From: Terriglobia bacterium
Lineage (GTDB): Bacteria > Acidobacteriota > Terriglobia > Terriglobales > Acidobacteriaceae
Reading direction: 5' to 3'
Length of the DNA stretch: 64,000 bases
Assembly (NCBI GenBank): GCA_020073565.1
Contig: JAIQEY010000021.1
Span: 1-64,000, forward strand
Shown in pieces: positions 25,744-32,880 of this stretch. Made by a program: the position numbers and the translations under genes. Every line of letters begins with the position of its first letter. Position 1 is the stretch's first letter. The notes under the pieces were generated by a model that was not told the DNA's origin, made no database searches, and saw only the letters and a program-made list of their open reading frames with translations.

Positions 25744-26910
25744 CTATCGCAACACCCATCCCGCCACTGACGCCGCGCCGACCAACCACGCCGAATTGAT
25801 CCGGAACCGCAGCAGCACAAACGCGCTCAGCAAAAACACGAGAAGCGTCATGCGATCGACAATGGCCGTTTTTGCGAGTTGCCAGGTCACGACCGCCATC
25901 AGCGCCAGCGATCCGGCAATCACGCCGTCGAGCGCGGCCGACGCCAACGCCGACCGCCGTATCCGCGGAATCACCGGACCACTCACCGCCACCAGTACAA
26001 ATCCCGGCAGAAAAATCCCCACCGTTGCCACCGCCGCCCCCATCCATCCGCCGACCACAAATCCAATGAACGTCGCCGTCGTGAACAGCGGACCAGGTGT
26101 GAACTGCCCGATGGCAACCGCATCAATCAATTGCTTGTCGGTCAGCCAGTGCAAGCGCTCGACGAACTCTGATTGCACGAACGGCAATAGCACATAGCCA
26201 CTACCGAACACGACCGACCCGATCTTAAGAAACGACAAAAACAGCCGCCCCAGCCCGAACGACACAGCCACTCCCGTCGTCACCAGGAGCGCGGGCACCA
26301 CAAAAATCTCCGGTGTTCCCAAAACCGACAGGGCCAGCAACCGGTTCTTCATCGCCAGCGAGGCGGCCGAAATGATTCCCGCAACCGCAAGAACCGCAAT
26401 CGGGCCGACCCCCAGGAGACAAAGCACCGCCGCCAATCCCGCAATCACCGCAAGCAGACTGGTTCGTACTCCCGTCTGCGCCAACTTCCCGAGCGCCTGG
26501 ATCACGATCGCCACTACCACCGGCTTGATCGTATACAAAACACCGGCGGCCTGCGGCAGCGTGCCATACCGCACATAAGCCCATGCGATCAGCGAGACAA
26601 TCACAGCCGCGGGAATGATGAAGCAACACCCCGCGACAATGAGTCCGCGCCAGCCACGCTTGAGTTGACCCACAAAGATCGCAACTTCTGTCGAACTCGG
26701 CCCCGGGATCAGATTCGCAGCAGCCAACCGGTCGAGGAATTCAGCCTCCGTAATCCAGCGCCGACGCCGCACGAATTCTTCTTCCATCATCGCGAGATGT
26801 GCGGCCGGCCCGCCAAATGCGATGGTCCCCAGTTTCAGAAAAACAAACGCAATCTCGGCAAGCGAAGCCTCCTGAATCGTTTTCTCGGCACCGACCCGCA
26901 GATCGCTCAC
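25744..26910 (-). CDS. chrA: Chromate transporter family protein (ChrA)
   Basis: The 388-residue membrane protein has the duplicated CHR domain. The first copy has FLKLGTIAFGGPAAHLAMMEEEFV, then LAAANLIPGPSSTEVAIFVG and hydrophobic helices. The second copy has FLKIGSVVFGSGYVLLPFVQSEFV and QLIDAVAIGQFTPGPLFTTATFIGF. About ten to twelve membrane spans are visible. The family effluxes chromate, perhaps with sulfate as the original substrate. The GTG start at 26910 overlaps the GNAT stop by 4 bp, so translation is coupled. Confidence 0.9.
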   Translation of the reverse strand: MSDLRVGAEKTIQEASLAEIAFVFLKLGTIAFGGPAAHLAMMEEEFVRRRRWITEAEFLDRLAAANLIPGPSSTEVAIFVGQLKRGWRGLIVAGCCFIIPAAVIVSLIAWAYVRYGTLPQAAGVLYTIKPVVVAIVIQALGKLAQTGVRTSLLAVIAGLAAVLCLLGVGPIAVLAVAGIISAASLAMKNRLLALSVLGTPEIFVVPALLVTTGVAVSFGLGRLFLSFLKIGSVVFGSGYVLLPFVQSEFVERLHWLTDKQLIDAVAIGQFTPGPLFTTATFIGFVVGGWMGAAVATVGIFLPGFVLVAVSGPVIPRIRRSALASAALDGVIAGSLALMAVVTWQLAKTAIVDRMTLLVFLLSAFVLLRFRINSAWLVGAASVAGWVLR

Positions 26911-27407
26911 GCAGCCCGCTCCACCCAGCACACGTCCCAATATTTGCCAAACTTGCGTCCAACCTCGCTGAACACTCCGACCTCCTTGAAGCCAAACCGG
27001 GCATGGATCGCGGCCGTTGCCGGATTGGGCAATGTGTAGCCGGCGACCAAGCGGTGAATGTCCTCAGCGCGCAGCGTCTCAAATAATGCCGCATACAGCC
27101 GGCTCCCAACCCCTTTTCCTGCAGCATCCGAAGCGCAATAAATCGTCGTCTCCACCGTCGTCTCGTACGCCGCCTTCGGACGAAAACGCATGCTGCCGGC
27201 ATACCCAATCACGCCCGCGTCGCTCTCAGCTACCAGCAGACGATACCGCCCCGCCGCGCCGAATTGAGCAAACCACGCCTCCCGGCGCTCAACCGTGTAC
27301 GACTCCATGTCGAACGTCACGGGAGTATTGACGACGTAGTAGTTATAGATCTCGGTCAGCCGCGGCAAGTCTGCCCGCACCGCCGGGCGAATCTGCACCT
27401 CCGACAT
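26907..27407 (-). CDS. GNAT N-acetyltransferase, phosphinothricin-acetyltransferase-like
   Basis: The 166-residue protein has the GNAT fold: IRPAVRADLPRLTEIYNYYV, VIGYAGSMRFRPKAAYETTVETTIYC, the acetyl-CoA loop AAGKGVGSRLYAALFE (about 103-118) and NPATAAIHARFGFKEVGVF. The YNYYV and ETTIY segments are typical of the Pat/Bar-like subgroup acting on small amino compounds. The substrate is unknown. It starts immediately after the YkgJ stop codon and is coupled to chrA. Confidence 0.88.
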   Translation of the reverse strand: MSEVQIRPAVRADLPRLTEIYNYYVVNTPVTFDMESYTVERREAWFAQFGAAGRYRLLVAESDAGVIGYAGSMRFRPKAAYETTVETTIYCASDAAGKGVGSRLYAALFETLRAEDIHRLVAGYTLPNPATAAIHARFGFKEVGVFSEVGRKFGKYWDVCWVERAA

Positions 27408-28028
27408 TCATCCCCTCGCTTTCCCCAAGACCCACGCCACAATCGTCCGCCCATGCGGCCCGCCCGCTTTCTCCACCTTTTTCACCAGCTCCGACTCCAG
27501 ATCGTCCGTATCCACGGCCATTTCGCACGCCGCAATCTCTTCGTCGGTCGCGCCGTGATAGCACAACTCGCACACTCCGAGGCCTCCTTCCGACCGTACC
27601 GGAGGCCCAAAGGTCCGGCAAGTCATCGGACGCGCATCGTACAATTCACACAGCCCCGTCTCCGGATCAAGCACGGGACAAACCTCCTCATTGCCGAATT
27701 CCGCAAAGCGCTCCTCGGCCTCGTCGCTCTCATTCAGCACACCGGTTCGCGGATTCCCGGGGAAGTCTTCCGCCAGCCTGGCCTGCGACTTCCGCGCCCG
27801 CTCCAGAATCTGCGCGGCCCGCTCCGGATCTCTCTTCTCCAAGTCGGCCAACCCCGCCTTCAGGCGCACGACATCCAGGGAGTTGATCTCAAACACACCT
27901 ACGCAGCACTGCGTGCATCCGGGACGGCACGCCAGCCACTCGCCGCTCTTCCGGGCAGCGTCGGCCAAGGCCGCGTCTACGATCTGAATCAGGTGCTGGT
28001 CCGCAACCGGCAATCGGCGGGAAGGCAT
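27408..28028 (-). CDS. YkgJ-family cysteine cluster protein
   Basis: The 206-residue protein has the CxxCxxCC family layout: CRPGCTQCCVGVFEIN near residue 34, later CPVLDPETGLCELYDARPMTCRTFGPP and a last CELCYHG. These cysteines probably bind zinc or an Fe-S cluster. The family function is not established. It heads a three-gene coupled unit with GNAT and chrA. Confidence 0.88.
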   Translation of the reverse strand: MPSRRLPVADQHLIQIVDAALADAARKSGEWLACRPGCTQCCVGVFEINSLDVVRLKAGLADLEKRDPERAAQILERARKSQARLAEDFPGNPRTGVLNESDEAEERFAEFGNEEVCPVLDPETGLCELYDARPMTCRTFGPPVRSEGGLGVCELCYHGATDEEIAACEMAVDTDDLESELVKKVEKAGGPHGRTIVAWVLGKARG

Positions 28029-28096
28029 GCTTGGGAGGATATCGCAGCGGGAATTTTCTGCGCCATCACCGGCGGGGGCAGGGTCGACCCCGCGAC

Positions 28097-28119
28097 AGCC
28101 GGCGGGGCGCCGGCGCTAC
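28097..28119 (-). repeat. GTAGCGCCGGC palindrome, copy 2
   Basis: Read on the minus strand it is GTAGC plus GCCGGCG-CCC-CGCCGGC-T, located 17 bp after the stop of the DUF4197 gene. The adjacent GGGTCGACCC is a second small palindrome. Confidence 0.65.
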
Positions 28120-28136
28120 ATTTTTAGAAAGGACGA

Positions 28137-28853
28137 TTACTTTCTGCCAAACACTTCCTTCAGCAAGGAAGTCGTTTGCGCCGCGGGATCTTTCCTTATT
28201 TTCTTTTCTTCCTCGCCCAGCATGAGAAACAGCCCGTCGAGCGTCTTGCCGACGACGTATTTATTCAGATCGAACTGTCCCGCCAAGGCACTGCCTCCGG
28301 GCGCGCTGGCCAGCACATTGTTGTACTGTTGCACCACTCCAACCCGCTGCATGGAGCGCTTCACGATCGGCGAGAACGCCGTCGTCAGATCGGCTGAACT
28401 GGTCCTCTTGAAATATTCGGTGGCCGCCGTATCGCTTCCGGTCAGAATCTTGCGCGCATCGTCGAAACTCATCTTCTGCACGGCCGCGATGAAGATCTGC
28501 TTCGCTTGCGGTGTGGCCTGCTCCGCGGCGCGATTCATTCCCACTTCCAACTCCTCCACCTGCGCGCCCATGCCCAGCATCCGCATGCCCTTCCCGACCG
28601 TCTGCAGTTTGGGCGGTAACAGAATCTTGATGGCCTCGTTCTTCAGAAAGCCATCCGGCTTGCCGGTCAATGCAACCGCCTTGCCAGTACTGACCTGCAA
28701 CGCTTGTTTGAGTCCCGCGATGATCTTGTCGTTACTGAGCCCTGCCGTGTTGCGTTGATTCAGAGTCTCATCGGCCTTCTTAAGGATGTCTCCGAGTTGA
28801 GCCTGTGCCAGGCAGGAAAGAAATAAAACACTAGTAAGAAATGCGGCCCGCAT
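28137..28853 (-). CDS. DUF4197 exported protein
   Basis: The 238-residue protein has an N-terminal signal peptide (about 1-18, cleaved near AQA) followed by the all-helical DUF4197 domain: GLSNDKIIAGLKQALQVST, FLKNEAIKILLP, MNRAAEQATPQAKQIFIAAVQKMSFDDARKILTG and the conserved AATEYFKR. The family is periplasmic and of unknown function. It appears monocistronic, with a palindrome following. Confidence 0.88.
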   Translation of the reverse strand: MRAAFLTSVLFLSCLAQAQLGDILKKADETLNQRNTAGLSNDKIIAGLKQALQVSTGKAVALTGKPDGFLKNEAIKILLPPKLQTVGKGMRMLGMGAQVEELEVGMNRAAEQATPQAKQIFIAAVQKMSFDDARKILTGSDTAATEYFKRTSSADLTTAFSPIVKRSMQRVGVVQQYNNVLASAPGGSALAGQFDLNKYVVGKTLDGLFLMLGEEEKKIRKDPAAQTTSLLKEVFGRK

Positions 28854-28893
28854 AAATCCTCCCGGTTCGATGGGTACTTTCCCGGAACTGATC

Positions 28894-29895
28894 TTACTCC
28901 TGACGGGGGCTCTTACTCCCTGCCTTCTTGCGCACTTTCGGCGTCCGAATATCTACCCACTTCGGACCGCTCAAAAACGCCGCCCATCTCAATTCCGCAA
29001 CGGGATTCTCGCCGCTCAACGCTTTCTTCACTGCCATTTCCGCGACCGCATTCACGACCCAGTCAAAGTTGTCCCTGCCCACCGAGGTGACTTCCGCATC
29101 GGGCGCCGGATTCATGAAGTCAATGGCGTAGGGAACGCCACCCTCCACGGCAAACTCTACTGTGTTGAGGTCATAGCCCAGCGCCCGGCACAACGTGAGC
29201 GCGTCTTTTTCGATCCGTTCTTTCAGCTTCGCCGGGGGCGGAGGATTGCCCTTCACATAGCGCTCGTGATGCGGCGCCTTCGGATCATACTTCATGATGT
29301 GCACTTTCTCCTGCCCGACGACATAACATCGGTAGTAGTCTTCAAACTCCACTCCGTGCTGCAGGGTCATGCACAGATCGCCTGTCTGGTTGTAGTTTTC
29401 AAAGAACTCGACTGGATTGTGAACCTTATATACATGCTTCCACCCGCCGCCCGCATACGGTTTCAGAAAAGCGGGGAACCCGACATACGCGAACACTTCG
29501 TCCCAATTCAAAGGAAAGATCAGGTTCCGCATGGATTGACCGGTCGTGTCGGGCGGATGCTTCTGATGCGGCAGGATCACCGTCGGCGGAATCGCGACAC
29601 CCAGCTTGTGTGCCAACGCGTAGTTGAAGAACTTGTCGTCAGCCGTCCACCAGAACGGATTGTTGATCACGATGGTCCCGTGCAACGCGGCGTTTTTCAG
29701 ATAGGCGCGGTAGAACGGAATGTCCTGCGAGATGCGGTCGATGATGACGTCGTACTGCTTGGGCTCATCCATGCGGATGCCGCCGATTTTGACGAACTCC
29801 GCCGTAACGCCGTCGACTTTCATCGAATTGGTCTTTTCCACCAGCGCCGGCGGGAAGGTGTTTTCCATGCCGAAGATGATGCCGATTTTCTTCAC
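28894..29895 (-). CDS. ATP-grasp ligase of unknown specificity
   Basis: The 333-residue protein has an ATP-grasp fold: N-terminal KKIGIIFGMENTFPPAL, a nucleotide-binding segment AFLKPYAGGGWKHVYKV (about 143-160), YRCYVVGQEKVHIMKYDP and the metal-binding end VEFAVEGGVPYAIDFMNPAPDAE with Glu, Asp and Asn ligands. Such enzymes join a carboxylate to an amine via an acyl-phosphate. The start is GTG with AGAAGAGG upstream. An esterase of the COG4947 type lies nearby on the same strand; these two families are often neighbours and may act in one pathway (inference). Confidence 0.82.
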   Translation of the reverse strand: MKKIGIIFGMENTFPPALVEKTNSMKVDGVTAEFVKIGGIRMDEPKQYDVIIDRISQDIPFYRAYLKNAALHGTIVINNPFWWTADDKFFNYALAHKLGVAIPPTVILPHQKHPPDTTGQSMRNLIFPLNWDEVFAYVGFPAFLKPYAGGGWKHVYKVHNPVEFFENYNQTGDLCMTLQHGVEFEDYYRCYVVGQEKVHIMKYDPKAPHHERYVKGNPPPPAKLKERIEKDALTLCRALGYDLNTVEFAVEGGVPYAIDFMNPAPDAEVTSVGRDNFDWVVNAVAEMAVKKALSGENPVAELRWAAFLSGPKWVDIRTPKVRKKAGSKSPRQE

Positions 29896-29918
29896 GTTAA
29901 CCTCTTCTTGTGCCGCTG

Positions 29919-30482
29919 TTATTTGTCGTAGGGACGCGACTCCGGTCGTTTTTCTTCAAAAATGCGGTACTCCGTGATGATTCCCTGCATGGCATCACCT
30001 AACTTCGAGAACGGGCTTTGACCCGTGCGCAACTCCGCTTCCGACGTACCCGCAGTATAGACACCGGCATCGGTTAAAGCGTAGAAGTGCACTTGCCTTG
30101 TAGCGGGAAGGGGGAATGCCTTTGCCTCCGTCATCCGTTCTTGAACTTCGCCCGCGAGGGTCACGGCCCTTTTAGCTGCATTTCGAATCGGTTCCTGGCC
30201 GATGCCGCCAATAGATCCACCGCCGCTGCTCAGGTAAATGCTCGCACTGCCGTCGGACATCGCCACGACCGTCACCGTACCAGCGTCTATGCCCCAATCC
30301 ATGACAACGCCCCAAGGCTCAGTAAAACCGGAAGTTGGGGGGAGAGAAAACTTAGCCCGCGATCCTTCGAGCATCAGACTGCGAAGCCCCAGATAGGTCT
30401 CCCGTCCTTTGGCACCAGATGGCTGATTCGCGCGCACACGGTTCCTACTGGCCCAGAGCAGAGCCAGTACAACGACTGTCAC
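29919..30482 (-). CDS. Membrane-anchored hypothetical protein with unclear 5' end
   Basis: From the GTG at 30482 the product has 187 residues with part of a membrane helix (VTVVVLALLWASRN), then an exported domain with DAGTVTVVAMSDGSASIYLSSGGGSIGG and VHFYALTDAGVYTA. I do not recognise the domain. The frame continues upstream without an ATG, GTG or TTG, encoding a plausible basic-aromatic start of the helix (KDKRWWHISWTKILIILC) and running into the heptad array at 30568. The natural start may have been lost or a rare start used. Confidence 0.55.
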   Translation of the reverse strand: MTVVVLALLWASRNRVRANQPSGAKGRETYLGLRSLMLEGSRAKFSLPPTSGFTEPWGVVMDWGIDAGTVTVVAMSDGSASIYLSSGGGSIGGIGQEPIRNAAKRAVTLAGEVQERMTEAKAFPLPATRQVHFYALTDAGVYTAGTSEAELRTGQSPFSKLGDAMQGIITEYRIFEEKRPESRPYDK

Positions 30483-30567
30483 GCAGAGAATAATCAGAAT
30501 TTTTGTCCAGCTGATGTGCCACCACCTTTTGTCTTTCTGTTGCGGTGATTCTGCAGATCCTTGAAAA

Positions 30568-30602
30568 CTAGCAACTAGAAGCTAGCAACCAGCAACTAGA
30601 AG
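30568..30602. repeat. Heptanucleotide array (CTAGCAA units)
   Basis: Five 7-bp units: CTAGCAA, CTAGAAG, CTAGCAA, CCAGCAA and CTAGAAG. It supplies the TAG stop codon of the minus-strand esterase (30596-30598) and lies where the 5' end of the next gene would be expected. Confidence 0.75.
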
Positions 30603-31306
30603 TACTTCCCCGCCATCCGCTGCCATAACGGCCAGTCGTGCTTGCTGTTGTCGTTCCAGATATCGAGCCAGTGCGGAATCGCCCGCGCGTGCAGTATGCC
30701 TGCCATTTTCACGTTAGCATCCAGACACATGTCCCAGTCCGAGGAGCCGAGCACGATCTTCATCTGCCGGTAGCGGCTTAGAAACCATTCGTCGCCGATG
30801 CGCGGCAGGTAATCCGGAGGGTTATTGAAGTAGCAATTATCGTCGTAATACCCATCCAAAAAACTCTTGATATCGAACGAGCCGCTCATGGTCACGCACG
30901 CGGACACCAGATCGGGATGCTTCATCGAAAAATTGAGCGCGTGATAGCCGCCGAAACTGCATCCTGTGACGACAATCTGCGGAGCCCAGTTCTTCCATTT
31001 CAAGAAGGGGAGGAATTCATGCAGCACGTACCGCTCGTACTGCACATGCCGCCAGATACGCGCCCCCGGATGAACGCCCTTGTTATACCAACTTTCGCCG
31101 TCGACGCCGTCCACGCAGAACACCTGCAACTGCCCGGCGTCAATCTTGCCTGCCAGAGCACGAATCATACCCGAGTCTTCATATTCGAAGAATCGTCCCA
31201 TCGACGTTGGAAACACCAGCATCGACTGCCCCGCGTGTCCAAAGACCAGCGCTTCCATGTCGCGCTGCAGTTCGCGGCTATAGCTCTTGTGGTATTCGCG
31301 GTTCAT
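30596..31306 (-). CDS. Alpha/beta-hydrolase esterase (COG4947 type)
   Basis: The 236-residue protein starts MNREYHKSYSREL, then has LVFPTSMGRFFEYED, the nucleophile elbow TGCSFGGYHAL (Ser near 128), NPPDYLPRIGD and a late His in NSKHDWPLW. This is a distinct compact hydrolase family often found beside ATP-grasp ligases. Its substrate is unknown. The chosen ATG matches the family N-terminus; the open frame extends 90 bp further without similarity. No signal peptide is present. Confidence 0.8.
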   Translation of the reverse strand: MNREYHKSYSRELQRDMEALVFGHAGQSMLVFPTSMGRFFEYEDSGMIRALAGKIDAGQLQVFCVDGVDGESWYNKGVHPGARIWRHVQYERYVLHEFLPFLKWKNWAPQIVVTGCSFGGYHALNFSMKHPDLVSACVTMSGSFDIKSFLDGYYDDNCYFNNPPDYLPRIGDEWFLSRYRQMKIVLGSSDWDMCLDANVKMAGILHARAIPHWLDIWNDNSKHDWPLWQRMAGKYF

Positions 31307-31456
31307 GTGCGCCGAAATTGTAACCGATGTCTGCCAAGCGCGGCATATTCGCGCATCCAGTTTCCCGCTGCGGAATGGCGGCCTTGGCACCTCCACCGGA
31401 CAACCCCGGCCGCGTACAATAGCACGACTAAGAGCTGTCTATGGTAGCTGCTCTCC

Positions 31457-31774
31457 ATGCCCCAAAACTATCTCGCCATTTGGGAATTTGAGATCAACCC
31501 CAAGTCGCGCGCGCAGTTTGAGGAAATCTACGGACCGGACGGAGCATGGGCCCGCCTGTTCCGCCAAAGTCCGGACTATCGCGGAACGAAACTCATCCGC
31601 GACCTCACTCACCCCGGACGCTATCTCACGCTCGACTCCTGGTTGTCTCGCGAAGCCTTCCATACCTTCAAGCAAGTGCACGCCGCCGAGTACGCAATGT
31701 TGGACAAGCAATGCGAAAGCCTGACTGAGCACGAAGAGATGGTAGGCGAATTTGAAGAAGCGCCTGCCAAGTAG
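31457..31774 (+). CDS. ABM-like dimeric alpha-beta barrel protein
   Basis: The 105-residue protein resembles small antibiotic-biosynthesis-monooxygenase/stress-response barrels: YLAIWEFEINPKSRAQFEEIYGPDGAWARLF at the N-terminus, RYLTLDSWLSREAFHTFKQ in the middle. Such proteins form dimers and either oxidise small aromatics without cofactor or act in unknown roles. The TAG stop codon is part of the palindromic element at 31771. It is divergent from the esterase. Confidence 0.75.
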   Translation: MPQNYLAIWEFEINPKSRAQFEEIYGPDGAWARLFRQSPDYRGTKLIRDLTHPGRYLTLDSWLSREAFHTFKQVHAAEYAMLDKQCESLTEHEEMVGEFEEAPAK

Positions 31775-31793
31775 CGCCGGCACCTTGCCGGCT
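31771..31793 (+). repeat. GTAGCGCCGGC palindrome, copy 3
   Basis: GTAGC followed by GCCGGCA-CCT-TGCCGGC-T. The TAG in its first four bases is the stop codon of the preceding gene. Compared with copies 1 and 2, the inner stem pair is A-T instead of G-C. Confidence 0.7.
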
Positions 31794-31840
31794 GTCGTGA
31801 GGGCAACTTGCCCGTGGGGGTCTCACCTAAAATAGGTTCC

Positions 31841-32839
31841 ATGCGCGCCTTAATTCTTGAGCACGCGCGACCGGTCGAAGAGAATCCTCTGCGCGAGGCC
31901 GACCTGCCAATCCCGACGCCCGGTCCTGGCGAGGTACGGGTCAGAGTACGCACCTGCGGCCTCTGCCACACGGATCTGCACACCGTCGAAGGCGAACTCC
32001 CCCCGCACAAACGCCCGGTTGTGCCTGGCCACCAGATCGTGGGGACGATCGACGCCCTCGGCGCCGCTGCGACCTCGCACAAAGAAGGTGATCGCGTCGG
32101 AGTGCCCTGGCTGCACTCCGCCGACGGTACCTGCGAATTCTGCCGCGGCGGACTGGAAAACCTCTGTCCCAACGCCCGTTTCACCGGCTACGACGCCGAC
32201 GGGGGCTACGCCGAATACGCGGTCGCTCCCGCCGATTTCTGCTATCCCATCCCGGCCATCTTTTCTGACGAAAACGCCGCTCCGCTGCTTTGCGCCGGTA
32301 TCATCGGATATCGCTCCTACCGCCTTGCCGCTGTCCGCCCCGGCGAGAATCTCGGGCTCTATGGCTTCGGAGCCTCGGCGCACTTGGTGATCCAATTGGC
32401 GCGACACGAGAAATGCAATGTCTTCGTCTTCACCCGCAACGAGGCCCATCGTGCGCTCGCGCGCGAACTAGGCGCGGTCTGGACGGGCAGCGCCGAAGAC
32501 ACTCCGCCCGAACCGCTTCATGCCGCGATTATCTTCGCGCCCGCCGGAAGCCTTGTGCCACAAGCCCTGGACGTGCTGCGCAAGGCCGGAAGGTTGGTGC
32601 TGGCCGGAATCACCATGTCCCAGATTCCCGCCCTTGACTACTCGCTCCTCTACGATGAGAAAGTGATTCGCAGCGTCGCCAACAGCACCCGACAGGATGC
32701 GCGCGAGTTCCTCACCCTCGCCGGCGAAGTTCCGCTGAAGACGGAAGTCCAGCTTTTCGACCTCAGCCAGGCCAACCGGGCCTTACAGGCGCTGAAGAAA
32801 AGTGAGATTCGTGGGGCCGGTGTGCTGCTCGTTTCGTGA
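31841..32839 (+). CDS. Zinc-dependent alcohol dehydrogenase
   Basis: The 332-residue medium-chain dehydrogenase close to AdhA has the catalytic zinc segment CGLCHTDLH (Cys near 36) and PGHQIVG (His near 60), the cofactor region NLGLYGFGASAHLVIQLA and a structural zinc lobe WLHSADGTCEFCRGGLENLC. The first of the four structural Cys is Asp, leaving three, which may weaken or alter that site. The start MRALILE at 31841 matches the family. It probably oxidises primary alcohols or reduces aldehydes with NAD(P). It stands alone on the plus strand. Confidence 0.88.
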   Translation: MRALILEHARPVEENPLREADLPIPTPGPGEVRVRVRTCGLCHTDLHTVEGELPPHKRPVVPGHQIVGTIDALGAAATSHKEGDRVGVPWLHSADGTCEFCRGGLENLCPNARFTGYDADGGYAEYAVAPADFCYPIPAIFSDENAAPLLCAGIIGYRSYRLAAVRPGENLGLYGFGASAHLVIQLARHEKCNVFVFTRNEAHRALARELGAVWTGSAEDTPPEPLHAAIIFAPAGSLVPQALDVLRKAGRLVLAGITMSQIPALDYSLLYDEKVIRSVANSTRQDAREFLTLAGEVPLKTEVQLFDLSQANRALQALKKSEIRGAGVLLVS

Positions 32840-32880
32840 TCGGTGAACGCCACCGGGAACAAGGTGCTCCCCGCACCCCG

